DNA of 64,000 nucleotides from Sphingomicrobium clamense. Lineage in GTDB: Bacteria > Pseudomonadota > Alphaproteobacteria > Sphingomonadales > Sphingomonadaceae. Of this stretch, positions 17,025 to 26,214 are shown in pieces. The stretch spans positions 1,906,001 to 1,970,000 of the forward strand of contig NZ_JAHVAH010000001.1 of the NCBI RefSeq assembly GCF_019264355.1, in the 5' to 3' direction. The notes below the pieces were generated by a model that did not search any database, was not told the DNA's origin, and was given only the letters and a program-made list of their open reading frames with translations. Each line of letters starts with the position of its first letter. The first letter of the stretch is position 1. Made by a program: the position numbers and the translations under genes.

Positions 17025-18686
17025 ATGGTTGAGACCCAGCCGAACCCCCCGGCCCCCGCAGCCGCCTCCGCCAACAAGGCCGAGCTGCTCGCGATTGCCG
17101 ACGCCGTCGCGCGTGAAAAGCTGATCGACAAGGCCATCGTCATCGAGGCGATGGAAGACGCGATCCAGCGCGCTGCCCGCGCCCGTTACGGCAACGAAAA
17201 CGACATCCGCGCGAAGCTCGACCCTAATTCGGGCGACCTGCGCCTGTGGCGTGTCCTCGAAGTCGTCGAGGACGTCGAAGACCATTTCAAGCAGGTCGAC
17301 CTCAAGGGTGCGCAGAAGCTGCAGGACGGGGCCGCCATCGGCGACTTCATCGTCGACCCGCTGCCCCCGATCGAATTCGGGCGCATCGCCGCGCAGGCCG
17401 CCAAGCAGGTCATCTTCCAGAAGGTCCGCGACGCCGAGCGCGAGCGTCAGTATGAAGAGTTCAAGGATCGCGCGGGCGAAGTCATCACCGGCGTCGTCAA
17501 GCGCGTCGAGTTCGGCCATGTCGTGGTCGACCTGGGTCGCGCCGAAGGCGTCATCCGCCGCGACGCACAGATCCCGCGCGAAATGGTGCGCGTCGGCGAC
17601 CGTATCCGCTCGCTGATCATGCGCGTCAGCCGCGAAACCCGCGGTCCGCAGATTTTCCTTAGCCGTGCGCACCCCGATTTCATGCGCAAGCTGTTCGCGC
17701 AGGAAGTCCCCGAAATTTACGACGGCATTATCGAGATCAAGGCCGCCGCCCGCGACCCGGGTTCGCGCGCCAAGATCGGCGTCATCAGCTATGACAGCTC
17801 CATCGATCCCGTCGGCGCCTGCGTCGGCATGAAGGGCAGCCGCGTCCAGGCGGTCGTCCAGGAATTGCAGGGCGAGAAGATCGACATCATCCCGTGGTCG
17901 GAAGACCTCGCGACGTTTGTCGTCAACGCGCTCCAGCCCGCGACCGTCAGCCGCGTCGTCATCGACGAGGAAGAAGGCCGCATCGAAGTCGTCGTTCCCG
18001 ACGACCAGCTTTCGCTTGCCATCGGTCGCCGCGGCCAGAACGTGCGTCTTGCCAGCCAGCTGACCGACAGCCAGATCGACATCCTCACCGAAGCCGATGC
18101 CAGCGAGAAGCGGCAGAAGGAATTCGTCGAGCGTACCGAGATGTTCCAGAACGAACTCGACGTCGACGAAACCCTCGCCCAGCTGCTGGTCGCCGAAGGC
18201 TTCACGAGCCTCGAGGAAGTCGCCTACGTCCCGCAGGACGAGCTTTCGACCATCGAGGGCCTCGACGAGGAAATCGCCGAAGAGCTGCAGAGTCGTGCCA
18301 AGGAAGCGCTCGATCGTCAGGAAGAAGCCGCGCGCGAGAAGCGCCGCGAGCTGGGCGTCGAAGATGCGGTGGCCGAGCTGCCGCACATCTCCGAAGCCAT
18401 GGCGGTCACGCTTGGCGAAGCCGGCCTGACGACTCTCGACGACGTCGCCGACCTTGCCACCGACGAGTTGATCCAGAAGAAGCGCGAAACGCCGCGCCGT
18501 CGCGCCGACAGCAAGCGCCCCGAAGACAAGGGTGGCGTGCTGGGCGAATATGGCCTGAGCGAAGAGCAGGGCAATGAGATCATCATGGCCGCCCGCGCGC
18601 ACTGGTTCGAAGACGAAGACGAAGCCGAGGCTCCCGCCGAAGCTGCGCCCGAAAAGGAGGACGCGGCTGCGGATGGGGACCAATGA
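17025..18686 (+). CDS. nusA: transcription termination/antitermination factor NusA
   Basis: 553-residue RNA-polymerase-binding protein. Domain order: N-terminal RNAP-binding domain (1-125), S1 (about 135-200, GEVITGVVKRVEFGHVVVDLG), KH1 and KH2 (about 230-345, with GVISYDSSIDPVGACVG and AIGRRGQNVRLAS), then two helix-hairpin-helix acidic repeats and a Glu/Ala-rich tail. It acts in pausing, termination and rRNA antitermination. Its 3' end overlaps the DUF448 gene by 14 bases in another frame. Confidence 0.97.
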   Translation: MVETQPNPPAPAAASANKAELLAIADAVAREKLIDKAIVIEAMEDAIQRAARARYGNENDIRAKLDPNSGDLRLWRVLEVVEDVEDHFKQVDLKGAQKLQDGAAIGDFIVDPLPPIEFGRIAAQAAKQVIFQKVRDAERERQYEEFKDRAGEVITGVVKRVEFGHVVVDLGRAEGVIRRDAQIPREMVRVGDRIRSLIMRVSRETRGPQIFLSRAHPDFMRKLFAQEVPEIYDGIIEIKAAARDPGSRAKIGVISYDSSIDPVGACVGMKGSRVQAVVQELQGEKIDIIPWSEDLATFVVNALQPATVSRVVIDEEEGRIEVVVPDDQLSLAIGRRGQNVRLASQLTDSQIDILTEADASEKRQKEFVERTEMFQNELDVDETLAQLLVAEGFTSLEEVAYVPQDELSTIEGLDEEIAEELQSRAKEALDRQEEAAREKRRELGVEDAVAELPHISEAMAVTLGEAGLTTLDDVADLATDELIQKKRETPRRRADSKRPEDKGGVLGEYGLSEEQGNEIIMAARAHWFEDEDEAEAPAEAAPEKEDAAADGDQ

Positions 18687-19365
18687 TCGCCTGACGACGG
18701 ATAAGACCGCTCCCGAGCGGACCTGCATCCTAACCCGCGAGGCAGCGCCCAAGGCGCGCCTCGTGCGGTTGGTCGTGGGTCCGGACGGTGCCGTGCATCC
18801 CGACGTGCGCGCCAAGGCTTCGGGCCGCGGCGCCTATCTAGGCGTGTCTAAAGCCGCGCTCGAAACCGCGGTCGCCAAGGGCACGCTGAAGGGCGCGCTG
18901 GCGCGGGCCTTCAAGGGCTCGGTCGCCTATCCTGACGACCTGCCCGAGCGTATCGAAGCCGCGCTGGAGCGCAATGCGCTCGACCGGCTGGGGCTGGAGG
19001 CGCGGGGCGGCACGCTGGTCAACGGTGCGGAGAAAGTCGAAACGGCCTGCCGCAGCGGCCAGGCGCGGCTGCTTCTCCATGCAGCGGACGCCTCCGAAGG
19101 CGGCCGCAAGAAGATCGACCAGGCGTGGCGCGTGGGCGGGCAAGAAGGCCGGGGGCTTGTCCTTCCAGTCGACCGTACCCACCTCTCGATGGCGCTTGGA
19201 CGCGAAAATGTGGTACATGTGGCATTGATCGATGCCGCAGCCGCCAGGCGGGTGCTGGATGCGCTCGAGCGGTGGCATGCTTTCCTTGATGCCGATGCTG
19301 GGCTAGACGGCGGCAACGCCGTCGATGGCGAAGCATCGGCGAATGACGAGACGACGAAGGATTAG
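18673..19365 (+). CDS. DUF448 (YlxR-like) RNA-binding protein with L7Ae-like C-terminal domain
   Basis: 230 residues. The N-terminal YlxR/DUF448 domain carries the ERTCILTRE signature and GRGAYLG. The C-terminal part (about residues 115-195, with KVETACRSGQARLLLHAADAS) resembles the L30e/L7Ae fold often fused here in alphaproteobacteria. It always sits between nusA and infB, and binding to structured RNA or the ribosome is the usual inference. The ATG at 18673 overlaps the nusA end; the upstream open frame is nusA shadow. infB starts one base after its stop. Confidence 0.85.
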   Translation: MGTNDRLTTDKTAPERTCILTREAAPKARLVRLVVGPDGAVHPDVRAKASGRGAYLGVSKAALETAVAKGTLKGALARAFKGSVAYPDDLPERIEAALERNALDRLGLEARGGTLVNGAEKVETACRSGQARLLLHAADASEGGRKKIDQAWRVGGQEGRGLVLPVDRTHLSMALGRENVVHVALIDAAAARRVLDALERWHAFLDADAGLDGGNAVDGEASANDETTKD

Positions 19366-19366
19366 A

Positions 19367-21856
19367 ATGAGCGACGACAAGAAAAAGCTGGGTACACGAG
19401 CGCCGCTGGGCATCAAGCGGACGGTCGAAGCCGGCAAGGTGAAGCAAAGCTTCAGCCATGGGCGCTCGAACACCGTCGTGGTCGAGGTCAAGAAGCGCCG
19501 CATCCTCAAGCCCGGCGATGCCGCGCCGGAGCCCAAGGAAGAGGCGAAGAAGCCCGAGGAAACGAAGGCTGCGCCCGAGAAGAAGGCGCCCGAGCCCAAG
19601 AAGGCCGCACCGCGCAAGAAGACCGAGGCCGAGGAAATCGCCGAACGCAAGGCGATGCAGGAAAAGCTCGTCCGCGAGGCCGAAGAGGCGCGCATGGCGG
19701 CTTTGGAGGAATCGCGCCGCCGCGACGATCAGGCCAAGGACCGAAAGTCCAAGGAAGAGGCCGAGCGCGCCGAAGCCAACCGCAAGGCCGAGGAAGAAGC
19801 TGCCAAGAAGGCCGAAGAGGACGCCAAGAAGGCGGCCGAAGACGCACAGAAGCAGGCGGCCGCCGAAGCCGACGCACAGCGCGAGGAGCCGCACGGCCAT
19901 CGCAAGGCCGCGCCGGCCAAGAAAGCCGACAGCAAGAAGGGTCACGACAAGGGTCGTCCGGCCCCCGATCGCCGTTCGGGCAAGCTGACCGTCAATCGCG
20001 CACTGCGCGGTGGCGATGGTGGCCGCGCCCGCTCGCTCGCAGCGCTCAAGCGCAAGCGCGAGAAGGAAAAGCGTGCCCAGTCGCATTCGGGCCCGCGCGA
20101 GAAGCAGTATCGTGACGTCGTGGTGCCCGAGAGCATCACGGTCGCCGAACTGGCGAAGCGTATGGGCGAAAAGTCGGCCGATCTGGTCAAGAGCCTGTTC
20201 AACATGGGCATGATGGTCACCATCAACCAGAACGTCGATCAGGACACGGCCGAGCTGCTGGTCAACGAGTTCGGGCACACCGTCCAGCGCGTGAGCGAGA
20301 GCGACGTCGACATCGACACCTCCGAGGACGTCGATGCCGAAGACACGCTCAAGCCGCGTCCGCCGGTGGTCACCATCATGGGACATGTCGACCACGGGAA
20401 GACCTCATTGCTCGACGCCATTCGCGGCGCCGACGTCGCGGGTCACGAAGCCGGTGGCATCACCCAGCATATCGGCGCCTACCAGGTCACGCCCAAGGGC
20501 GGCGATCCGATCACCTTCCTCGACACGCCGGGCCACGAGGCCTTCACCGAAATGCGTGCGCGCGGGGCCAACATCACCGACGTCGCGATCCTCGTGGTCG
20601 CCGCCGACGATGGCCTAAAGCCGCAGACGGTCGAGGCGATCAACCATATCAAGGCCGCCGAAGTGCCGATGATCGTGGCGATCAACAAGATCGACAAGGA
20701 CGGCGCCAATGCGCAGAAGGTGCGCGAGGAGCTGCTCCAGCACGAGATCATCGTCGAGGCGATGAGCGGTGAAGTGCAGGACGTCGAAGTCTCGGCGCTC
20801 AAGAAGACCGGTATCGACAAGCTGCTGGAAGCGATCAACCTACAGGCCGAACTGCTCGAACTGAAAGCCAACCCCGACCGCAACGCCGACGCTACCGTCG
20901 TCGAAGCCAAGCTCGACAAGGGTCGCGGCCCGGTCGCGACCGTGCTGGTACAGCGCGGCACGCTCAAGGTCGGCGACACGTTCGTTGCGGGTCCCGCGGC
21001 CGGTAAGGTCCGCGCGCTCGTCGACGATCATGGCAAACGCGTCAAGGAGGCCGGTCCGGCCTTCCCCGTCGAAGTGCTAGGCCTGTCGAGCCTGCCGAGC
21101 GCGGGCGACCCGTTCACGGTGGTCGAGAACGACCAGCGTGCGCGCGAAGTCGCCGACTATCGCCAGCGCAAGCTGGACGAGAAGCGCACGACCAGCGCGC
21201 CGATGAGCCTCGATGCGATGTTCGCCAAGAAGGGGTCGGAAACGATCAGCTTCCCGATCATCGTCAAGGCCGACGTGCAGGGCACCGCCGAAGCGATCGT
21301 CAACGCGCTCCACAAGATCTCGACCGAAGAGATCGAGGTTCGCGTGCTTCATTCGGGCGTCGGTGCGATCACCGAAAGCGACGTGACGCTCGCCGCCTCG
21401 ACCGGTGCGCCGATCATCGGCTTCAACGTGCGTCCCAACGCAAAAGCCCGCGAAGTCGCCAAGCGCGACCAGGTCGAGTTCCGCTATTACGACGTCATCT
21501 ATCACCTCACCGACTGGGTGAAGGAAGCGATGGCGGGCGAGCTTGGTCCGGAAATCGTCGAACATGTCCGCGGCCGCGCCGAGGTTAAGCAGGTGTTCAA
21601 GTCGGGCAAGAAGGACAAGGCCGCCGGCCTCCTCGTGGTCGACGGGGTCATCCAGAAGGGCTTCCACGCCCGCCTCACCCGCGACGACGTCATCGTCTCG
21701 AAGACGACCATCGCCTCGCTCCGCCGCTTCAAGGACGACGTCAAGGAAGTCGAAGCCGGCACCGAGTGCGGCGTGGTCCTGGAGGACACCAACGACATCG
21801 AACCGGGCGATATGCTCGAAGTGTTCGAAATCGAGGAAAAGGATCGCGTGCTCTAA
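19367..21856 (+). CDS. infB: translation initiation factor IF-2
   Basis: 829-residue GTPase that places initiator tRNA on the 30S subunit. A long Lys/Glu/Ala-rich N-terminal region (about 1-260) is predicted to be helical coiled coil. It is followed by the G domain with GHVDHGKTSLLD (G1), DTPGHEAF (G3) and NKIDK (G4), then domains II, III and the fMet-tRNA-binding domain IV. The start at 19367 follows a GATTAGA stretch, and the family N-terminus MSDDKKKLG supports it. An in-frame ATG at 19325 lies inside DUF448 and is less likely. Confidence 0.97.
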   Translation: MSDDKKKLGTRAPLGIKRTVEAGKVKQSFSHGRSNTVVVEVKKRRILKPGDAAPEPKEEAKKPEETKAAPEKKAPEPKKAAPRKKTEAEEIAERKAMQEKLVREAEEARMAALEESRRRDDQAKDRKSKEEAERAEANRKAEEEAAKKAEEDAKKAAEDAQKQAAAEADAQREEPHGHRKAAPAKKADSKKGHDKGRPAPDRRSGKLTVNRALRGGDGGRARSLAALKRKREKEKRAQSHSGPREKQYRDVVVPESITVAELAKRMGEKSADLVKSLFNMGMMVTINQNVDQDTAELLVNEFGHTVQRVSESDVDIDTSEDVDAEDTLKPRPPVVTIMGHVDHGKTSLLDAIRGADVAGHEAGGITQHIGAYQVTPKGGDPITFLDTPGHEAFTEMRARGANITDVAILVVAADDGLKPQTVEAINHIKAAEVPMIVAINKIDKDGANAQKVREELLQHEIIVEAMSGEVQDVEVSALKKTGIDKLLEAINLQAELLELKANPDRNADATVVEAKLDKGRGPVATVLVQRGTLKVGDTFVAGPAAGKVRALVDDHGKRVKEAGPAFPVEVLGLSSLPSAGDPFTVVENDQRAREVADYRQRKLDEKRTTSAPMSLDAMFAKKGSETISFPIIVKADVQGTAEAIVNALHKISTEEIEVRVLHSGVGAITESDVTLAASTGAPIIGFNVRPNAKAREVAKRDQVEFRYYDVIYHLTDWVKEAMAGELGPEIVEHVRGRAEVKQVFKSGKKDKAAGLLVVDGVIQKGFHARLTRDDVIVSKTTIASLRRFKDDVKEVEAGTECGVVLEDTNDIEPGDMLEVFEIEEKDRVL

Positions 21857-21880
21857 CGAGCCGCGGTCCCCTCGCCGTCC

Positions 21881-22321
21881 ATGGTCCAGAAACGCGCCAC
21901 CTCCACCGAGCCCTCCGTCCGCATGCTGCGGATGGGCGAGCAGGTGCGTCATGCGCTCGCCGAAGTGCTGATGCGCGGCGACGTGCATGACCCGGCGCTG
22001 GAAGGCGCGACCATTTCGGTCACCGAGGTGCGCATGAGCCCCGACCTGCGCCACGCGATGGTGTTCGTCAAACCGCTCTTGGGCGGCGATGAAGAGGCGG
22101 TCCTGACCGCGCTCAAGAAGAATGTGCGCTACTTGCGCGGCGAAGTCTCGCGCCGGGTGAACCAGAAATATGCCTGCGACCTGAAGTTCAAGATTGACGA
22201 GAGCTTCGACGAAGGCAGCCATATCGACAGCCTGCTGCGCACCGCCCACGTCGCGCGCGACCTGGGTGCCCAGGATGAAGGCGACGGCCCGGATCCCGGT
22301 TCCGCACCCGAGACGGACTGA
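21881..22321 (+). CDS. rbfA: 30S ribosome-binding factor A
   Basis: 146-residue KH-like protein needed for late 16S rRNA maturation. The core VRHALAEVL...[19 protein letters not shown] and the helix-kink region [15 protein letters not shown] are typical. The C-terminus is an acidic, proline-containing tail ([13 protein letters not shown]). It is the last gene of the rimP-nusA-infB run here; in many relatives truB would follow at once, but here truB lies about 3.9 kb away. Confidence 0.95.
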   Translation: MVQKRATSTEPSVRMLRMGEQVRHALAEVLMRGDVHDPALEGATISVTEVRMSPDLRHAMVFVKPLLGGDEEAVLTALKKNVRYLRGEVSRRVNQKYACDLKFKIDESFDEGSHIDSLLRTAHVARDLGAQDEGDGPDPGSAPETD

Positions 22322-22400
22322 GGCCCTTTTCGACAAATGGGGGTGGCGAAGCCGCTCCGACCTGTTATTGCGAACGCATCGCAATAAAGGAATTCAACTC

Positions 22401-22895
22401 ATGCGTTTTCTCATGACCTCCGCCCTTGTCGGCGCCCTCTCCCTCGCCGCCTGCTCCGAGCAGGTCGAAGCCCCCGTCGACGAAGACGTGTCGGGGACCA
22501 AGCCGGCTGACGTAATCGTCGAAAGCGACGCCGTGATCGACGTCAACGTCGCCGATGCTGACCAGCTGGCAGCAGTGGCGGACCTCACCGAAGAGCAGGC
22601 TGCTGCGCTCGTCGCCGCCCGTCCCTATGCCGATGCCGTCGCCTACAACACGGCGCTGGTCGCAGCGGTCGGCGAAGAAAAGGCCGCGATGGTTCGCGAA
22701 AAAATGTTCGTGCCGATCAACCTCAATACCGCCAGCGAAGAGGCCATCCGTCTCATCCCCGGCATGACCGACAAGATGGTCCACGAGTTCGAGGAATATC
22801 GCCCCTACGAAGACATGGCCGAGTTCGACCGCGAGATCGGCAAATATGTCGACGAAGCGGAAGTCGCGCGCCTGCGCCAGTACGTCACGCTCTAG
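22401..22895 (+). CDS. lipoprotein with ComEA-like helix-hairpin-helix repeats
   Basis: 164 residues. A lipoprotein signal (residues 1-16, SALVGALSLAACS) is followed by a short acidic linker and two helix-hairpin-helix units: one at VNVADADQLAAV and a better one at INLNTASEEAIRLIPGMTDKMV. ComEA-type HhH proteins bind DNA in natural uptake, but the arrangement as a lipoprotein with no other com gene nearby leaves the role open. The ATG at 22401 sits behind AAAGGAATTC. The 3' end overlaps the convergent msrQ by 11 bases. Confidence 0.8.
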   Translation: MRFLMTSALVGALSLAACSEQVEAPVDEDVSGTKPADVIVESDAVIDVNVADADQLAAVADLTEEQAAALVAARPYADAVAYNTALVAAVGEEKAAMVREKMFVPINLNTASEEAIRLIPGMTDKMVHEFEEYRPYEDMAEFDREIGKYVDEAEVARLRQYVTL

Positions 22896-23454
22896 CGCGT
22901 TGCAGCCAGAGCCTTGCGATCTCGATCGCCGCCAGGACTCCTGCGTGGATCCAGGCGGTGGTCGGGTCGAAGGCCGACCAGATCCAGTGCAGGAAGGTGA
23001 GGATTGCCGCCGGATAGACCAGCCGGTGCAGCGCCTTCCATGACTTTTTCAGCCAGCGCATCGAGACGTCGTTCGACGTCACCGCCAGCGGCACGAACAA
23101 CGCCAGCGCCAGCCAGCCGCTCCAGATGAAATCCTGCGGCAATTCCTCGAGCACGTTGGCGAGCGTCGCCTTCTTGTCGAGATAGACGAGCGTGTGCAGC
23201 GCCGCATAAGCGAAACTCGCCACGCCCAGATCGCGCCGATAGCGCACCAGCCACTTGGCCAGCGCGCTGCGCCGGAAGGCCAATCGCATCGGCGTGACTG
23301 CCAGCGTGACCATGAGCAGCCATGCCGCCCATTGGCCGCTGTCGGCGATGGCATGGCCGTAGCCATAGGCGTCGGGTGTCAGCGCCCACCGCCCCACCAG
23401 CCACCAGCCCGGCAGCGAAAGCGCCAGCCACAGCAGCAGGCGCTTCGCGCTCAT
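22885..23454 (-). CDS. msrQ: MsrQ/YedZ-type membrane heme protein
   Basis: 189-residue inner-membrane protein of the ferric-reductase-like superfamily with about five to six helices. Histidines placed in helices (for example in YAALHTLVYLD, ALHRLVYPA and ILTFLHWIW) are the likely heme ligands. MsrQ passes quinone-pool electrons to the periplasmic methionine sulfoxide reductase MsrP. No msrP gene is in the window, which is unusual because the two are often neighbours. It may instead serve another periplasmic reductase. It lies two bases downstream of the AbgT transporter gene on the same strand. Confidence 0.82.
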   Translation of the reverse strand: MSAKRLLLWLALSLPGWWLVGRWALTPDAYGYGHAIADSGQWAAWLLMVTLAVTPMRLAFRRSALAKWLVRYRRDLGVASFAYAALHTLVYLDKKATLANVLEELPQDFIWSGWLALALFVPLAVTSNDVSMRWLKKSWKALHRLVYPAAILTFLHWIWSAFDPTTAWIHAGVLAAIEIARLWLQRARA

Positions 23455-23456
23455 CG

Positions 23457-25070
23457 TCAGTTCGCCTCGGCAGGTCCGGTCGGATTGATGCCGTAGGCGG
23501 CGGGGTCGGTGAAGACCCCCGCCCCCGGCCCGAGCGGCAGGTCGAGCCCGACCCAGACCATAATGAGCGCGGTCCCCGCGATCAGCAGGCCGATCGAATA
23601 GGGGATCATCATCGCCATCAGGCTGCCGAGCCCGAAGTCTTTCTGCCAGCGCTGGCAGAAGATCAGGATCAGCGGCAGGTAGACCATCAGCGGGGTGATG
23701 ATGTTGGTCGCGCTGTCACCGACGCGATAGGCGGCGGTCGAGGTCTCCGGGCTGATGCCGAGCAGGATCAGCATCGGGACGAGCACCGGTGCGAGCAGCG
23801 CCCACTTGGCGCTCGCCGAGCCGACGAACAGGTTGAGGAAACCCGAAAAGAGCACGATCGCGGCCAGCAGCACCGGCGCCGGCAGGTCGAAGCCCTGCAG
23901 GAAGTCGGCGCCGTTCACCGCAAGGATCAACCCCAGGTTCGACCAGGCGAACATCGCGACGAAATGCGCCGCGGCAAAGGCCAGCACGAGATAGTAGGCC
24001 AGGTCCTCCATCGCCCCGGCCATCATCTTCACCAGCACGCGATGATTATTGATCGTGCCGGCAGCGGCGCCATAGGCCCAGGCCGACAGGAGGAAGAGGA
24101 TGAAGAAGCCGGCGACGAGGCTCTGGTAGAAAGGCGTCAGCCGCGCTTCGGGATTGGCGGTTTCGTCGATCAACGGCGTGCCCGGCCCGACCGTGAATAT
24201 CACCCAGGCCACGATCACGCCCAGCGCCGCGAGACCCGCGCGCTTGAGGCCCTTTTTCTCGCCTGCGGTCAGCGGACGGTCTTCGGTCGCATCGTCGACC
24301 TCGTGATCCGCCTTCGAGGAGTCATACGCGCCGAACTTAGGTTCGATCACGCGGTCGGTGAGGTACCAGATCACGGGCAGGAAAATGAAAGTCATCGCCG
24401 CGATGAAGAACCAGTTGCCCGCGATGTTGGCGGTCCAGTCTCCAAACACGGTTTCGACCGACGCCTCGGTAATGCCGAACAGGAGCGCGTCGAGCTGTCC
24501 GGGCAGGAGGTTCGCCGAAAAGCCACCCGACACGCCAGCAAAGGCGGCCGCGATGCCGGCGATGGGATGGCGACCGGCGGCATGGAAGATGATCCCTGCG
24601 AGCGGGATGAGTACCACGTAAGCGGCGTCGGCGGCGAGGTTGCCGATCATGCCGACCAGCACCACCAGCGGCGTCAGCAGCGCCTTGGGAGCGTTGCGCA
24701 CGCCTGCGCGCATTGCGGTGCCGAACAGGCCCGCGCGTTCCGCGACCCCGGCACCCAGCATCACGACCAGCACGTAGCCGAGCGGGTGGAAGTGGGTGAA
24801 GGTTGCGGGCATTTCGACCCACAGGCGGCGGATATTGTCGGCCGACAGCAGCGACTGCGCCGTGATAATCCGCGCCGCGCCCGTCTCCGGATCGATTTCG
24901 GCGGGATGCGCCGCGCTGGTCCCCGTCGCCGCGGCAATGACCGAGATGACGATCAGGATCGCGATGAGGTAGAAGAAGATGAAGACCGGGTCGGGCAATC
25001 GGTTGCCGGATCGCTCCACCCATCCCAGGAAGCCCTTGTTGACGCTCGTGCTCGCGGTCGTGTCGGTCAT
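23457..25070 (-). CDS. AbgT-family transporter
   Basis: 537-residue inner-membrane protein with about eleven to thirteen hydrophobic segments. The N-terminus (FLGWVERSGNRLPDPVFIFFYL) and the conserved regions GYVLVVMLGAGVAERAGLF and AYRVGDSATNIITPLM identify the AbgT family. Members import p-aminobenzoyl-glutamate or export sulfonamides; substrate choice cannot be read from sequence. It is probably co-transcribed with msrQ. Confidence 0.88.
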   Translation of the reverse strand: MTDTTASTSVNKGFLGWVERSGNRLPDPVFIFFYLIAILIVISVIAAATGTSAAHPAEIDPETGAARIITAQSLLSADNIRRLWVEMPATFTHFHPLGYVLVVMLGAGVAERAGLFGTAMRAGVRNAPKALLTPLVVLVGMIGNLAADAAYVVLIPLAGIIFHAAGRHPIAGIAAAFAGVSGGFSANLLPGQLDALLFGITEASVETVFGDWTANIAGNWFFIAAMTFIFLPVIWYLTDRVIEPKFGAYDSSKADHEVDDATEDRPLTAGEKKGLKRAGLAALGVIVAWVIFTVGPGTPLIDETANPEARLTPFYQSLVAGFFILFLLSAWAYGAAAGTINNHRVLVKMMAGAMEDLAYYLVLAFAAAHFVAMFAWSNLGLILAVNGADFLQGFDLPAPVLLAAIVLFSGFLNLFVGSASAKWALLAPVLVPMLILLGISPETSTAAYRVGDSATNIITPLMVYLPLILIFCQRWQKDFGLGSLMAMMIPYSIGLLIAGTALIMVWVGLDLPLGPGAGVFTDPAAYGINPTGPAEAN

Positions 25071-25121
25071 TCAACGCTCCAAATGCAATTGTGCTTGGTC
25101 AGTCCCGCGTTAAGGTGGGCC

Positions 25122-25775
25122 ATGGCCAAGCTCTATTTCTACTATGCGGCGATGAATGCCGGGAAGTCCACCACCCTGCTGCAAGCAGACTTCAATTATC
25201 GTGAGCGGGGCATGAACACGATGCTCTGGACCGCCGCGCTCGACGACCGGATGGGCGAGGGAACGATCGGATCGCGCATCGGGCTCGACGCCACCGCGCA
25301 CAAGTTCGAGGACGACACCGACCTGCTCTCCGCCGTCATGGCGCAGCATGACGAACAGCCGCTCGACTGCGTACTGGTGGACGAGGCGCAATTTTTGACC
25401 GAGGAGCAGGTGATCCAGCTTTCGCGGCTCGCCGACGAATTTCACATCCCGGTGCTGTGCTACGGGCTGCGCACCGATTTCCAGGCCAAGCTGTTCCCGG
25501 GGTCGGCGACCCTCCTCGCGCTCGCCGATGCGCTGGTGGAGCTCAAGGCCGTGTGCGAATGCGGGCGCAAGGCGACGATGAACCTTCGCGTCGATGGCGA
25601 AGGCAAGGCGGTCGCGGCGGGCGCGCAGACCGAAATCGGGGGCAACGACCGCTACGTCGCGCTGTGCCGCCGCCATTTCTTCGCCCGCCTGCGTGCAGCC
25701 GAAGAGGAAATGGCGCGTTCAGGTGAGGATCATGCAAGCCAGCCTATGGCTGAGACAGCAGGAGACGTCCGATGA
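25122..25775 (+). CDS. tdk: thymidine kinase
   Basis: 217-residue type II thymidine kinase that phosphorylates thymidine and deoxyuridine for salvage. It has a P-loop at MNAGKSTTLLQ (about residues 10-20), Walker-B-like LVDEAQFL (about 87-94) and a lasso region with zinc ligands in CECGRK and near the C-terminal LCRRH. The start at 25122 matches the family N-terminus; the very long open frame extending back to 23322 is antisense to the AbgT gene and is not coding. The stop overlaps the next start (ATGA). Confidence 0.93.
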   Translation: MAKLYFYYAAMNAGKSTTLLQADFNYRERGMNTMLWTAALDDRMGEGTIGSRIGLDATAHKFEDDTDLLSAVMAQHDEQPLDCVLVDEAQFLTEEQVIQLSRLADEFHIPVLCYGLRTDFQAKLFPGSATLLALADALVELKAVCECGRKATMNLRVDGEGKAVAAGAQTEIGGNDRYVALCRRHFFARLRAAEEEMARSGEDHASQPMAETAGDVR

Positions 25776-26173
25776 CCCGCTTAGCCCCCCTCGCCGCTTT
25801 ATTGGCGCTTGGCGCCTGCGCCACTGCCGAGAAGACCTCGTTCAACAGCGATATTCCGGGTGTCGCAGCCCAGGAAGCGAGTTTTTTCTCCGGTACGATC
25901 CGCAACGTCTATCGCGGCGACAATGACATCATCTTCGTTCGCGCCGCCGGCAGGTGGTATCGAACAGCATTGAACGAGGGTTGCCTCGACAGCATCGTCG
26001 CGACCAACCCGACCTTCATCTTCGACAGCCAGGGAACCAGCAAGGTCGACCGCTTCACCCGCGTCCACGTGGTCGATGGCGGGGGCATGCCGCTCCAGTG
26101 CCAGGTCCGCTCGATCCGCCAGTCGCTCGCGCCGCAGATGGTGGACGCGAGCTCGATCGTGCCGCGCGGCTGA
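25772..26173 (+). CDS. small lipoprotein (resembles DUF6491)
   Basis: 133 residues. The lipoprotein signal ALLALGAC ends at Cys16. The mature part contains a beta-rich stretch (DNDIIFVRAAGRWYRTALN) and two further cysteines in EGCLDS and LQCQVRS. It resembles small sphingomonad lipoproteins placed in DUF6491; that family label is from memory and unverified. It is coupled to tdk by an ATGA overlap and precedes truB by about 40 bases. No function is proposed. Confidence 0.7.
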   Translation: MTRLAPLAALLALGACATAEKTSFNSDIPGVAAQEASFFSGTIRNVYRGDNDIIFVRAAGRWYRTALNEGCLDSIVATNPTFIFDSQGTSKVDRFTRVHVVDGGGMPLQCQVRSIRQSLAPQMVDASSIVPRG

Positions 26174-26214
26174 GCCGCTTGCCAACCGGCCGTGCGCTCG
26201 CCTAGGCGGCGGGC

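Noticed and set aside
23322..25121. Long N-terminal extension in frame with thymidine kinase
   Set aside because: Runs antisense through msrQ and abgT; the TK family start is the ATG at 25122.
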